A DNA stretch of 64,000 bases from Pisolithus tinctorius (GCA_024663395.1 JANFAH010000026.1:1-64000), one strand, 5' to 3'. Positions 36,449 to 48,622 are shown, numbered from the stretch's first letter. The notes: generated from the letters alone by a model not told the origin. Numbers and translations are program-made.

Positions 36449-36927
36449 TTCGAACTCAGCTATGACATCAAAACTGATACCAAGTGTCACGACAAAAGGA
36501 AAACCAAAGCACAAGACTCCCCTCACACTAAGGGGGCTGCTGGTCGACGTCGACGACGTGGAACCTGCATGGTACGGTACTCAGGATATCGTGCGTCCAC
36601 CAACTGAGTCCTTGTCAGTTCTCCGCAGCATGTTTCGTTTCGATGTGCTCGCTGTCAATTCAAATCCATATTTGGGCGTGCAGACGCCTACACGGCCACC
36701 CCACGGATCCATACAGACACAATTTACGCAATCATGCCAACTTGAGAACGTGTGACATGAGTCTGGCATATTCTTAAATAGGGCGGGAGCTATTTTCACT
36801 ACAGTTTGCGTCAGACATTTTATTACAGAGCATATTGTTTTGAAATCATAGGAGATGCAAGTAAAAATGGATCTGACACTTTGGTGAAAGTGGTTGAGTG
36901 CTCAAATTTTAACACAAGGTCGAAATG

Positions 36928-38251
36928 AGTGAGGACTTTGAGCACCCTCGGTGTAAGTTCGCTACTTCACGCTATTATGTTACTGCTGAGCCATGCGTGT
37001 GGCCATTCGCACGGTGAACATGCCAACCCCACAAATCAACACGAACAGACTGGGCCGCGGGCACTGGTCAACACCAGTACAAGTGGACTTGTGTCACTTG
37101 CAAGGACAACAAGTGGCGAGACGCCCGTGCAGCTCGACAACATGAGAAGACCGCTCCCCATCAAGAAAATGTCGAGCACCTCCTTTCTCCACGGCGCCCC
37201 TCAAGTTCCCCTCTTTGACCTGATGTGAGGTCGCCATTGCTTGAACTCCTAACAGATCTCTCAGACTCACCGTCTCCTGCCTTCAAACCCACTGAGGGTG
37301 CCAACACGCAATGTACCGAAGTCACCCAGGAGGATTATGATGGTTTTCAGCTCGATTGGGATGCTATTGACCATGACCAGTTGTATTCAGCATCTGCCTA
37401 TGATCGGTCACTAACAACGCTGGCTAGCAGCTTGGCCACCTGGTTGGCCCATGGTGATGATCTCCAATCATCTGATGAAGATAGATCCGACACTCCCCCA
37501 GCAATCAACGATGATTTGTATGAGGAAGGTGAGTCAGATGTCGTCCTACATGGTTTATGCTACCTTGCACTGATGAACAATGACAGAACCTCTCCAGCCT
37601 GGTGCATCGCGTCCAACGCAATGTGGTGAGACCGCCCCAAACTTACCATGGTTTCCATGGCCCGACAAACAGGTTCGTCTTTCTGTTCTTTCCAAACGTG
37701 CCGGTTTCACTGATACATGAATGGATAGACATGCATCCTCGACATTCTATGGCATCTTCCCCGTTCGTTATTCTCTGACGCGCAACTACAGGTTATCCTG
37801 TGGGGACTTACAGTCCTCGGCATCGATCATATCCCTTCCATTAGGAACCTCAAAGATCTTGATAGCACACTTCAGACGAAGTATGGAGTACCTTCACTAT
37901 GCTACCAAGGATCACTCGGCCATGTTTATTATGTCAACCATCTCCCATCCATCATCGCACAGGTATGGCTTCATCTCGTTCATCCCCCAGCCATCTGATT
38001 GTGCACAGGAAATGGGTAATCCGCATGTCCGCCCACATATTCACCACTACCCAGAAGACACAGGAGGCCGATTGGACCAACCATGGCAAGCTGCCAGATG
38101 GTTGCACGAGATCGATCCTGCACCCCGCCAACAAACCCATAGCCTGCAGTCTCTGCCTGATACATCAAGCACCTCTGCTCGTGGCAGCGGTGTCCCACCG
38201 GACCTGTCTCAAACATATGGTGATGACGATATTTTGGGTGAAGACTTCTAG
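36928..38251 (+). pseudogene. Transposon-associated ORF relic (C2H2-type finger plus unnamed basidiomycete domain), truncated
   Basis: A finger-like segment KWTCVTCKDNKWRDARAARQ with H-x6-H spacing is followed by DYDGFQLDWDAIDHDQ and an acidic linker. Three well-formed introns then join LPWFPWPDKQ to TCILDILWHLPRSLFSDAQL, CYQGSLGHVYYVNHLPSIIAQ (shown in part) and EMGNPHVRPHIHHYPEDTGG. This combination is familiar from multicopy ORFs near DNA transposons in agaricomycete genomes. An in-frame TGA at 37216-37218 separates the finger from the rest. After WLHEIDPA the sequence departs from what I expect of the family and stops at 38251, so the 3' half is missing. Confidence 0.5.
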
Positions 38252-38703
38252 TCACCTCTCTTAGTTATGTTGGACTCTTTGCAATATGTATCTATGCAGT
38301 ATGTTATATGACTTATGCCTCTCATATGCGCGTTCTGGGGGAACACAAGTGAACGGAAAATTTCGGAGACTGGTCGAAAAGCCCGGGAGGACTGGGCGTG
38401 GTTTGAGGCTGACACATTTGACGTTTGGCGCTGGATACGGATCACGCCGATTCCTGTCAGATACAAGCTGCACGCCGCAGTGTCTGGGCACAAGTTGGCA
38501 TTGCATCTGACACGTGCTACTGTCAACGCAATTTTGCATGTGTCTACGGGGTGGCCGTGTAGCAACCAGTATTACTATGGAGGTGTCAATTAGGCTAAAC
38601 TACCTCCAGCGAAATATTCGGCCGCCTGTAATACACCAACCAGCGGTAAGTCCATATGTATGTAATAGTTAGAGACATCGAGATAGGGGTAGACAAGGAC
38701 TCC
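38252..38703. other. Intergenic after the transposon relic
   Basis: Short overlapping ORFs occur on both strands without motifs. It is probably the 3' flank of the minus-strand hydrolase gene plus transposon remnant. Confidence 0.4.
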
Positions 38704-41195
38704 TCAGGCCAAAGCCTGGACAACAAAGCAGCAAGAAGGACCCTCCATGTCATCCGTGACGACGAGCGAACCACTGCAAGGTTCGCGCCCAACGCTGCTC
38801 GACAAAAATTTGGTTTTTGCACCCCCTTCGTGGTGTGTGGGGATGGTCAGAGCGATACAGTTTGAACCCAGATGGACGACTTCAAATTCAACGCCTCCCT
38901 CAGTTCCAATGCACATGACGTGGTTGTTAGGATGGGACATGTTTAGGAGTTTCCCGTTGGGACCTGCATGGGTGGCGTGACGTTAAATAAAGAACAAGCT
39001 CAAAAGTTATCCAATCCATCTACCTTTCAAGCTTATTTTTCCGTTGTCCAAGTTTATCAACGCGAACTTGGCGTTATCGTCGACATGCTGGTCGTGGAAG
39101 GCAATACTGCCCTCGTCAGTGGAGATCTTCATGTATTTTCCGTCAAGCGACCGAAGAGCAATGGTACTCGAAATGACAGCCTCTGATGTCCACTGTATAG
39201 CAACTGGCGATGAGCAGCTCCAGAAGGCCAGTTAGATTTCACCTTACCGAAGCAAATAGATCAGATAGACCCTTAAACGAAACGGTCGGACGCGATTCAT
39301 CGATAGCAGGATCCTTCAGATAGAAAGGGAACGTCAACCACGCCAATATAAGAAAAGGAGTGGTAGGCACGATACGTACTGTACCAAGGCTGACCCAGTT
39401 ATCTCTGCAATGCCTCTCGAATTCATTGAGCGGAGCATAACTCGGCTCCCACGCTTCACCGAAGCGATTCTTGAGACATTTCGGAGTGATCATATGCTCT
39501 GGATGTTCGAGGTCTGTGGGTGCATGTTTAAGGCTCTCGTGGAATACACCATCCCGGATGATCTGCCAATGAGGACCATGTAAACGGGCCATTGGGCGAA
39601 CCATGCTCTTCGCTTTGGGATTGAGCAGGCGGTATGCATTATGGGGCTGCGACGTTCCCCATGGATCGGCTCTCGGATGCATGCCTTTCACGATGAGATC
39701 CGTGTCGATCTCGATGAACGACTTGATCTCTCCCTGTGCATCATCGTTCGTTAGGTTACAGGATCCTTGAAACCCATCCCAAATTCATTATTACGCACCA
39801 CCATCCAAAACAAAGCTAGATCAGAGAGATGCTGCTTTTTGTATCCCCCGCCAACGTCAGAATGGGCGCCAGGGAACCACACCTGTAAGATTGCTGTCGT
39901 ATTAGCTTTCTTGAAATCGATATTGCAGTAGCAAATGATATCAACATCCCTGTTTCAAGATCTGGTTTGCGGGCAGACCATCCGCCGGTGTTTCCCATAG
40001 AGTGGGTAGGAACATGTCTCTGTTGTCTTGCAACGACACCGCATGGAGTGCAATGTCGACCGTAGGCGGAAGACTGGTATCCTTGATGCCAAGTGCGTCC
40101 ACGGTGTTAAGAATGGCCCCGACAGTATCCCAAACGCCCACGCATCTTTATTGAAACAAGTTTATACATCAGCGATGCGTCGATACTAAGAACCCATGTA
40201 CTCACTTGATCCTAGTCTTGCGCGTGTCAGCCGGAATTGTAGGTGTTTGATGTCTGACGAGTTGGCTCCAGATCGTGAACAAGTTTCCAAGGTTCTCTCT
40301 TGTCAGCAGTCCAATGCGGTCCTTCAATAAATGCCTTCAAGTTATACAACGCAACGATCTTGGAGGAGAAAGACAACTGACAATTAGACCGGCCAATTTT
40401 CTGACCGTATAGGCTCCCCTAGTGAAAGATGCTCGATAATCCGATAGCCACATAGAAACGAACATGAATACCTGGAGAACCTAGACTGGATCCATCAACA
40501 CTGAGAGATATAGACATGTGAGATCGAACGGTATCTTACCCGAAAAGGCATATCTCATCTCCCTCCTCAAAGTTCTGGGCAAGGAATGCATACGCATCCC
40601 GAATCTTGCTTGCTAAGGTTTATTTCAGCGTTTCCAACAAAGGAGATAAAGTACAAGCAAAAACCAACCAACAGCAGTACCGGTCAACACTACAAGGATC
40701 ATTACGATGATGATGTTAGTTCGTGCAAATTCCAGTTGTTGGAGGGTACTCAACGCTGAATCGACCCAACCAGATTGCCTTCGAAGTCTGCTTCCGAACC
40801 TACGCCGCTCATATAGAGGACGAGCTGCTGCTTGCGATTGTTTCCGCTAACACACACACGAAAACATCAGTACTTATGAATGTCAATCCTGGTCTTGCAG
40901 CTTAACGACATACCTAGTAGTATACTGTCGTACTGCCCGCGCTGCGCACCAAGGGTGAGACGGACATCCACCATCCGACGGCAATCAAACTTTCACTTAC
41001 ACAAGCGGAGAACGTTCGTGGCAGTCTGGGGAGCTGTATAGTTTGGCCATCCTAGCAATAGTTGAAGATTTAGATGAAGCGAAGGGTGAAGAGAGTCAAT
41101 AAGGAGAGACGAGATGTACCATTCCAGTTCGTCAGAGTACCGTCTTCACCGGAACCATCGCAGAAAATAAGCAGTGTCTTAGAGGTGGAAGTCAT
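38704..41195 (-). CDS. DUF2235 (Tle1-like) alpha/beta hydrolase fused to a fascin-like beta-trefoil domain
   Basis: The first exon reads MTSTSKTLLIFCDGSGEDGT. WPNYTAPQTATNVLRL, QQLVLYMSGVGSEADFEG, IRDAYAFLAQNFEEGDEICL, CVGVWDTVGAILNTVDALG, VWFPGAHSDVGGGY and TSQPHNAYRLLNP follow, the ordered motifs of DUF2235. The nucleophile elbow GFSRG is complete only if a 9-nt exon (40472-40480) is included. After FASWTSEAVI the protein continues with IALRSLDGKYMKISTDEGS, NAKFALINLDNGKISLKG, MSHPNNHVMCIGTEG and a C-terminus ending FVVQALA. That repeat pattern suggests a fascin-like beta-trefoil. Bacterial relatives are type VI secreted phospholipases; fungal DUF2235 substrates are unknown. More than eight small introns make exact borders uncertain. 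Confidence 0.82.
40472..40480 (-). other. Predicted 9-nt microexon carrying the catalytic serine of the DUF2235 hydrolase
   Basis: The microexon GTTCTCCAG is flanked by an upstream intron (40481-40539, GTAAGA...GTCTAG) and a downstream intron (40419-40471, GTATTC...CACTAG). Joining CTTTTCGG + GTTCTCCAG + GGGAGCCTAT restores L-F-G-F-S-R-G-A-Y, the canonical DUF2235 nucleophile elbow, in frame. Without it the elbow is absent. Skipping it would keep frame but delete three residues. Confidence 0.72.
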
Positions 41196-42061
41196 TCGTC
41201 GATCGGATAGGGTAGGATAGAGGATTCAAATTGGGACTCACCGGTGTCCCAATGGCTGGTATTTATGCATTGGCAGTGAGCAGCCCAACTCTGTCCAAAA
41301 GATCCGATGATGTCGATGTCGACAATTGGGGGCCGTGTTCTTCACTACATGCGCACCATACCTTTGTTGAAATTCAACAACGACGCTAGGGGGAACTTCA
41401 AGCGACACAATAGAACAAGTTCAGATGGTTTAGCAAGGTGTGTAGATCTTGATCTCTTCAAAACAGCTGTGTCTCCCGTAGCAAGTATCCTTACATAAAA
41501 ATTCTTGTTTTTTTTGGCGGTCGTGACAGCTTGGTGACAGCTTATGGGTACAAGCGAATCCCATGATACCAGCTAAACTCTTCAGGAACAACTACTGGTA
41601 CGTGTGAGCCTAGGTACAGTCATCGCGAACAAAAAACCTCTCGATTTACAAGGTGAAATTGAGCAATCGATCGATCACTACCCCCCGCTTTTGACGGAAA
41701 TAGTGGTCGTCCGAGTACAATGGACGATCACAAACAAGTGCCAAGTTACGCCAAAAAGTCAATGCTAAAGCTGTTCTCTTCGGCCGCCTTGGATGGAACG
41801 CTTGGGAAATGAGCGCTAACAACTTTCAGCCTTCGTTTTCTCTCAACGTCAACATAAACATAAACGGATCACATAAAAAAATTACACATGGGCAACAATA
41901 TTGCAGTGCCCGAGTGTGGTATGAGTATGGCCACATGGAGAAATTCCAAAAACGTCAACCAACAAGAAGAAACGCTCGCCCTTGGACTGTATACTACACC
42001 TACAGCTCTCCATCGATGACCTAGTAGCCAAGTCCATGAGGGGCAAGGGAACATCCACAAT
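41196..42061. other. Intergenic, promoter of the DUF2235 gene
   Basis: No gene is supported. It is AT-rich with T/A runs near 41,505 and 41,870. Confidence 0.45.
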
Positions 42062-44228
42062 TCATACACCAACCTGATTCGGGTGATCGCTGAGGTTTGA
42101 GTCGCTGCTGATGGGGTATGGTGCTAGACGGACCTCTTCGTCGTAGCTCGATCGGGGACGGATAGCGCGAGACTCACCGTCTCCGCCTCCGCCCGCGGTC
42201 GACTTCCTAGGTTGCCGTGGGTAAGTGCTACCCTCCACACCGAACGCCTGACCGAAGTCCATCCTTTTGTTATGGTTGTTCACGAACTCGGCATCAGCGC
42301 GGCGTCCCGAGTGTGTCGAAGGCTTCCCACGGATGTAGTCGACGAAGAACTTGAGAGAGCCTACGATTTCAACGGCGAAGTCCTCTGTTGAAAATTTTAG
42401 CCAGACCATTCACTGGAGTTGTGCAATACACACTGTAGTTGATACTGGCAGAAAAGTGTCAGCGCCACAACTAAATATGAATGGAGAATAACCCATACCT
42501 ATCCCATAGAGGTCGCCATATTCTGGTCTTTGGCGCACCCTCGATTTTGTACTCGTTGGCAGTGTACGCCCACATCATGAATGCGGAAAAGAAGACCATC
42601 TGAAAACGAAGAATTGAGATCACGAGAAACACGCACATCATCCACGCTACCTCGATGCATATTGCCAGTGCATTTAGGCCATCGGCAATGTTAGTCTCGG
42701 TCCAGTATTCAGTTGCTAATATAGAGGTGAATTCAAGGGTTGCAGCAATGCTAAAGGCGACGGCCTACCCTTAATCACGCTTCCTTCGAGCCAGCTAATC
42801 TGTGAAGTGGACTGAGAAAGTGGTAGAACGAATTCTTACAAATGCTCACAACAAATGATTGGTAGAACGTGAACATCACGATCAGCTTGATTGCTAAAAA
42901 CTTTGAGAGGGGCCGTCGACCAGCGAGTTCGTCTTTGGTAAGCGCATAGAAGAGGATCAGGCCGTAAAGGGCGACACTGGCGAGCGCGGAAATGAAGTTG
43001 CAGGACATCTGAAGGACAGTAAGAATACCTTATGCTGATGAAGTCGATCACTTCCAAGTAAACATTCGCGTAGTAGATGCTGTACCCCGCCGACTCGCAG
43101 AGGACATTGAATGCTTCGCAAATTATGCCAGCAATAGAACATGCTACCCGCCCGCGTCTGTAAGCGTGATGGTGGAATGCGAGTCTCCCAAAATTACCTG
43201 GACGTATTATCACATATTGCAGAACGGACCACTGCAGAGAGCTAAGCGAGTAACTAGACGTAGAAGCTAGAGGTGCGTACCTTGACTGTGTACATGAAAT
43301 AGGGCTATTAAAAGTGTAGTCAGATTCAAGTCAGTAAGGTGCAAGTAAAATTGTGTCAACCTTTGTCGGACGGAATCTCCAACAACAAAACTATGCAACC
43401 ACATGAAACCTTGCTGCACGTGTCATATTCGTGCAAAAAACTCACTGGGAATGGCAATGGCCGTTTGTCTTTGCGTTCCATAGCCTTCAGTGCGTCACGG
43501 CCCGATGCTGTGTCCGCGACATACTCGATCAACAACAGCCTCAAAAGTGAATGATCAATCAACTTGATGATGACGAGAAGAACGCATACATACAGGAAAG
43601 CACTAAGGGTAACTGCCTGCAGCAAGTCAACGCCACATGTAAACGCTGCACCAGCATTCTTACCTCGTATGCTGCAAACAAACATCAACTGAAGCCCGTT
43701 AAAAGACCATTGCAACAAACCTGACTCCACGAGGCTGTAATATGTATAACTGCGGAAGTACCGATAGGAAAAGAACGAGATGATTGCGTAAACCAGAGGC
43801 ATGTATAACACCCGTAGGCTGGTATGCAAGCCGGATAACCGATGCGTCCCTTGAAAGCTACAGGATATCACTTACACTTGGCGCTGTTCGTTCGGTTTAT
43901 TGTAGTTGCTACGTAATACGACCGTCGTCTTCCATCCACGCAGAAAACACGGGCACCACTCACCGACAGTGTTGCAAAATAGACACACAGGAAATTATCA
44001 GCGTCTACACGTCGAGGTGACAGCCAAACGGACAATCAGTAGGGAAACGGGTCATATATGCAGGCAGCCAGTCCAGCACGCGAAAAAGGAGTGACGACGT
44101 ACCACTGCGGCGCAGCCACCTGCAACTGCCCAACCAATCCTATGGGCATCCCAGTTTGTGTTCCCTGAGCTCCAAAAGCTACTCTGATCGACAGATTGCG
44201 TGTTCGAGGATGGACATGTCGGTGCCAT
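42062..44228 (-). CDS. DUF300 / Ost-alpha / TMEM184-type seven-helix membrane protein
   Basis: The start is MAPTCPSSNTQSVDQSSFWS followed by DAHRIGWAVAGGCAAV. Later exons give RVLYMPLVYAIISFFSYRYF, TYYSLVE, LIEYVADTASGRDALKAMER, KDKRPLPFP, AGIICEAFNVLCESAGYSIY, SVALYGLILFYALTKDELAG, RRPLSKFLAIKLIVMFTFYQ and a hydrophilic tail with GSLKFFVDYIRGKPSTH and DFGQAFGVEG. These are the landmarks of the organic-solute-transporter alpha/LAZ1 family, found in vacuolar or endosomal membranes and linked in plants to brassinosteroid trafficking and cell-death phenotypes. At least eight short introns are present. The C-terminal stop at 42062 is the simplest reading. It looks intact. Confidence 0.85.
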
Positions 44229-44343
44229 TATGGTACGGTAGTATGGGGTATGAGTTGCTTGGACTAATGTGAGGTCGGTCGACCCTCGCGGCTATAATCC
44301 TAGTGGACACCTGCGTAAGAAAAAGGGAAAAACTCTGAGCGGG

Positions 44344-44350
44344 TATAAAA
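44344..44350 (+). promoter_or_regulatory. TATA-like box in the divergent region upstream of DUF300
   Basis: TATAAAA on the plus strand, about 115 bp beyond the DUF300 start and just ahead of the eS12 relic. It could drive a plus-strand transcript, but only the motif supports this. Confidence 0.25.
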
Positions 44351-44371
44351 GGCCAGCGACTGGGCCAGCGT

Positions 44372-44662
44372 TTGGTGAGGGAGAGAGGAAAGAGATGCCT
44401 TGTCTCTGAATATAGACTAGATTGGGCATCGTCAACAGCCCGCTTGCCTTGTGCATCAAATATTCCATTATGTAAGCTATTCACTGGAGAGCGCCAAGGG
44501 AACCGGAGGGTCCCGAGTCGGAGATCGAAGTACCAATGCAGCTCTGAAGCACAAAAGATCAGCTTGATTAAAGTTAGTGACGCCAAGACCCTCGGTACTT
44601 GGGTCGGTCTGTGCAAGATCGACAAGGAGGGAAACCCACGCAAGGTCGTCGTTAAGGACTAG
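44372..44662 (+). pseudogene. Decayed ribosomal protein eS12 copy
   Basis: The 3' half reads [20 protein letters not shown] then [16 protein letters not shown] and stops after VVKD. This is the most conserved part of eS12, with the Cys-Ser-Cys segment between RKVV and VVKD deleted and the C-terminal 20 or so residues absent. Upstream, only traces such as KLFTGERQ (for KALTRxEAQ) survive, with indels and lost start sequence. No intron is seen. This is consistent with a processed or partial duplicate. A functional eS12 must lie elsewhere. Confidence 0.7.
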
Positions 44663-45393
44663 AGTGAGGGTTTGCACGTTCTTATCATGGATTACTTCAA
44701 GAATCGTTAGGTTGTACGATACCCCAACCAATGCGCTACACCGTGATCATGTATACTTGGTGTGCTCCCAGAAATATGGTAATCGGATACAAGAACTAGG
44801 TTGACCTAGTGGGCCACCGATGCCACTGGACGGTGACGTGGTGACACTCCGACTCCCCGGAAAGGATGCATTTCGACAGGCGGCTCCTTTTCTGGAATTC
44901 CTATACCACCGGTTACTAACATTAATGCGACCTTCCTCACCCATGTCGCAATTCACTTTTGTAAGTACCGGATGTGCGGGTTCTCTCTTGGGTGGCCTTG
45001 ACTCGCTTTCACTGTCACCCTTGCCTCGTCCTAGCTCAGCGGAGGAGCCGGATGCATGTCGCTACCAGTGGATCTGGACATGTTGAAGCTCTTCCTGGGA
45101 AGGGATGTCTGCTCACACCACCGTCTCTCCCTCCGAAGACCTCTGAAGTTTTAGACCCGCTTAACCAACAACTGGAGACTGGCAGTCATGACAGGAAGAA
45201 GGTATAAGTACGTTTACTTCAGCCATATTACAGTTTCAAACAGTGATACCCCACATCAGTGACAGAATTTGCAGTAACATACCAATACGAACAAAAAAAA
45301 GTGATCGCGACATCCCTTTAATGCTTAGTCGAAGAAACCTTTAGAACACCTCTGGCATCCTGCCGAGCCCGGAATTCGTGTTGAGTGAGGAGC
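44663..45393. other. Intergenic, no gene supported
   Basis: A plus-strand ORF pair (44820-45207) has a start and proline-rich tail but no recognisable motif. I leave it unannotated. Confidence 0.35.
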
Positions 45394-45701
45394 TCACTTC
45401 TTCTTGGGTGCCTTGGCACCACCGGCACCGGAAGCTACCTTCGGCTTGGGTGTACCAGCCGCGGGTGTGGCGGCGGCCTTCCAAGGAGTCGGGCGTCAGC
45501 TTCATTAATGGTTTCTAGACATAATCACATACGGTAGGTGGCGATGCGGCCTTGGTTGGTGGTACTGCTTTGGCACCGTTGACAGCAGGTGCGCCTACGG
45601 ATGCAACGGGCACAAAATGTCGACCCCCGTTAATCCTGGATGGCCAACGCGGCAAACGGAAATGACAAACCAGTCTTTACTTGTTTCTTGGGTGCGGGCA
45701 T
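45394..45701 (-). CDS. Possible small Ala/Lys/Pro-rich basic protein
   Basis: A frame starting MPAPKKQ meets a GTAAAG donor. A middle exon (GAPAVNGAKAVPPTKAASPP) joins across GTATGT...CTTGGAAG to AAATPAAGTPKPKVASGAGG and ends KAPKKK with TGA at 45394-45396. The composition resembles the tails of histone H1 or ribosomal proteins. The middle-to-last exon junction is in phase, but the first exon does not join cleanly to the second. It may therefore be a short exposed tail of an unseen gene or a relic. No globular domain is visible. Confidence 0.3.
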
Positions 45702-47345
45702 GTCGTCTCTAAGTTCGAGAAAGGGTACGCTTTCGAGCAGGGTAGGTGCGTGTAAGTCGGTGGGAGGGAATCTGTTGGTTACTGGCTTACCATCCTCAAC
45801 TCAAGGGCTTTATGTCCCCCTCACATGCCCTGCCCTCGAGCACGTACGATACCGGTTGGCGCAGTCCCGTTATTCCCCATCCATCGATCTGTTTCATCCA
45901 GATTCCATATCATTCCATTCCCTGCCCTTTCCGAATATCATAACGCTCACAGTTTGCTAGTGGTTATCTTCTCGTCATACGTTATCCTGGATTCACTCGC
46001 GTCATTTCGGCTATTCCCTTCCATGAATGCTTCTTCCTCCAATAGGATTGCTGCCCGGACTCTAAGGCGAAGCGTTGTTTTGCCCCTCACTAAGAACTGA
46101 TCGGTCACAGACTTAACGTCCGTCTGATTTAGCCCCTGAAGAAAGTGCTTGGAACCTTCTATCCGCAAGTCCACCCAGTGCCGAACATGAATCGGAAGGT
46201 GTTTGATGAGATCGCCCTCGCCGCTGATTCCTTCAAGAAATTAGATGATTGTTGTGCAAGACTACATTGCTCTCCCAATCACGGATCGCCAGATGTCGTG
46301 CCATCGTATGTCCTCGGTCGTCCGACCTGCAAGTTCTAAGGCCCAGATAAACCCAGTGAGCCACTTACGATCACTGGGAGGTATCTCCGTTTAGCTAGGA
46401 GCCGCATCTAGCCCGGGTAATACAATCTCCTCTAAACGCGCATCTCCCCACACGTGAATCCGAAAAGAATATTCACAGTCCACGATAACACTATCTTTCA
46501 TATCAGAGCTCAGTCACGAACAAACCGGCGGTGTGGTGCAGGTAGGAAAGTTCAATATGGCGAGCCGCCGAACCAATCGCGAAAGCTCTCTTCTGCTGCG
46601 CGCTGGGAGTACGGTGAATGGTTTGCTGATAGTGGCCGCGTCAAGATACGATCGTGGAGTCATTCATTCTTGCGGACTCTTAACCTGAGTCAACGACTGT
46701 GTATCAAGTTCGTCCGGAACGTTCGATCAGGGGCTAATCACTTTCGTGCGTGAATTTTGCTATCGGTTCGTCCTTCCGCCTTTTGCCTTCAATCAGAGCA
46801 CGATATTGGCTTTACAGACGGACGGAGCATTCGATTCAAGTACGCAACTTTGATCTCATCAAGACCATCACAACCTCCAGCAAGTTTATGCTCCCTGCAA
46901 CATTGAGATTCACGGCGTTTGTGTTCTTGCGCTTGTCCATCGTTCCACCCCGTGGACACAGTACAAACGCCGCAGGGTTTGCGGATGAACGTCGTACCAT
47001 GCACCTCTCAGGGTAAAGGGTTCATCGTTCAGCCCAAACTCCTTAAAGTTTCATTACGACGTTACAGGATTCGACGATAAGATTCAAGCCGCAAGCAGCA
47101 GCACGTAATTCAAGGTTTGCGCCAGGACTCCTTCACGCACACGCACAGTGCTCTCGTCATGCTTACACCTCAGAAGTAAACGCGCGGCAGTTTCTCTCCA
47201 TGCTTACAGCTTCAATCCAACCCTATATCAGTGCACACTGCAAATGGCGGATATCCCTCATTAGACAACAGATACGCACAATCTCGTCGGGATACTGTCA
47301 TCTCCAGCAGGAAGGTCCAAACTCTAGCCCATCCCCGCGAAAAAC

Positions 47346-47865
47346 AGTGATGGAGGCAGTTTCTCGCCTGTTCAAGGAACCCTCGTTCATGTTTAACGTT
47401 CTTCCTCGCGCATGATGGTGTGGGTGGGACCGCAATGTGTCCTACCATCGATCGGGTCTGACGTAGAAAAGCAAAAGCCGGGTCGCTGCACGCATGTCGA
47501 GCATGGTTGCGTTAAATGCGGCTGTAACCCGCAGAGTCGCCAACTGGACTAGGTGTGTGTAAGATATTCACAGGCACAACTCTAGCGTAGTCCCACGAGA
47601 GACTCAGTAGTGGAGGCAGCTTCTCGCCTGCGCAAGGAGTCTTCATTCATGTTAGACGTTCCTCCTCGTGCGTGGTGGTGTAGGTGGGACCGCAACGTGT
47701 GCTACCATCGATCGGGTCTGGCGTAGGAGACCAAAAGCTGGGTCGCCGCATGCATGTTGAGCATGATTCCGTTAAATGTGCCTGTTACCCACAGAGTGGC
47801 CGGTTTATAGACACTGAATTAGGAGTGTGTGGGACATTCACAGAGATATTTTACTCGCATTCGTC
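47346..47865 (+). repeat. Tandem direct duplication, period about 260 bp
   Basis: Unit 1 (about 47346-47605) and unit 2 (about 47606-47865) share TGGAGGCAG, TCTCGCCTG, ATCGATCGGGTCTG and GGGTCGC at constant 260-bp spacing, with scattered substitutions. Identity is roughly 80% by eye. Neither unit keeps an open frame across the copy, so it looks non-coding. Confidence 0.75.
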
Positions 47866-48622
47866 CACCCCTCCAGGGTTCACTGAATTAGTGACCCAGA
47901 AATCTTTGTCGGAGCATGACCCACAGGCCACAGGCCCTGTGTTCCATGCGAAAGCACAATGGCATACCTATTTATTTCCATCTCTCGTTCACGCCTCCAT
48001 CAGTAAGCGAATAGATGGTTTAAACCTGTCACTGACTGGTTGTGACCGTGATTCCACCATTCCCTGTCCCCCTGATGTCTCGGAATATATGATACACCCA
48101 TACCGTACAACGGTCACGTGCTGTATTCACGGTGCACTTGTACGATACTTTACACTTGTTTACACTTCAGTACTTCAACTTCAGTCGTTGTCCCTCAACG
48201 TCAACACTGAGGTGAGTTTGATACGTGCCCCTTGGGGCCCTGACGTTTTACTTACATGTACCCGCAGTTCTGGTTCAGTTTATCTACATATGCAGCTCAG
48301 CCTCCAATGGCCGCCTTGTTACTCTTCGCCATCACTACCTCCCTTTACTTAGAGGTGTGTTGTGTGCACGTCTCACCCACTATCTCTTCGGCTCCTCCTG
48401 GCTACCGCAGTCTTCCGTCGGCGTTGTGCGACGGTGGCTCTGTGAGTATCAAGGAGTTGCAACACAGGCTGCTGTGCTAGCATCGCTTGCAGACGACTGT
48501 GGGTTTGCTTCCGAAGGTATCGCTTCCGGTTTTATATCACGTTCGTCGTTTGCTTCCTGATCATGAATTGCCCAACGATACCAGCCGTCTCGGGCCCGAA
48601 ACCCTTTTGGGCATTCAGTTCC

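Noticed and set aside
47684..48352. 222-codon ORF, longest in the gene-poor region
   Set aside because: It begins inside the second unit of the 260-bp repeat, is not open in the first unit, and shows no family signal.
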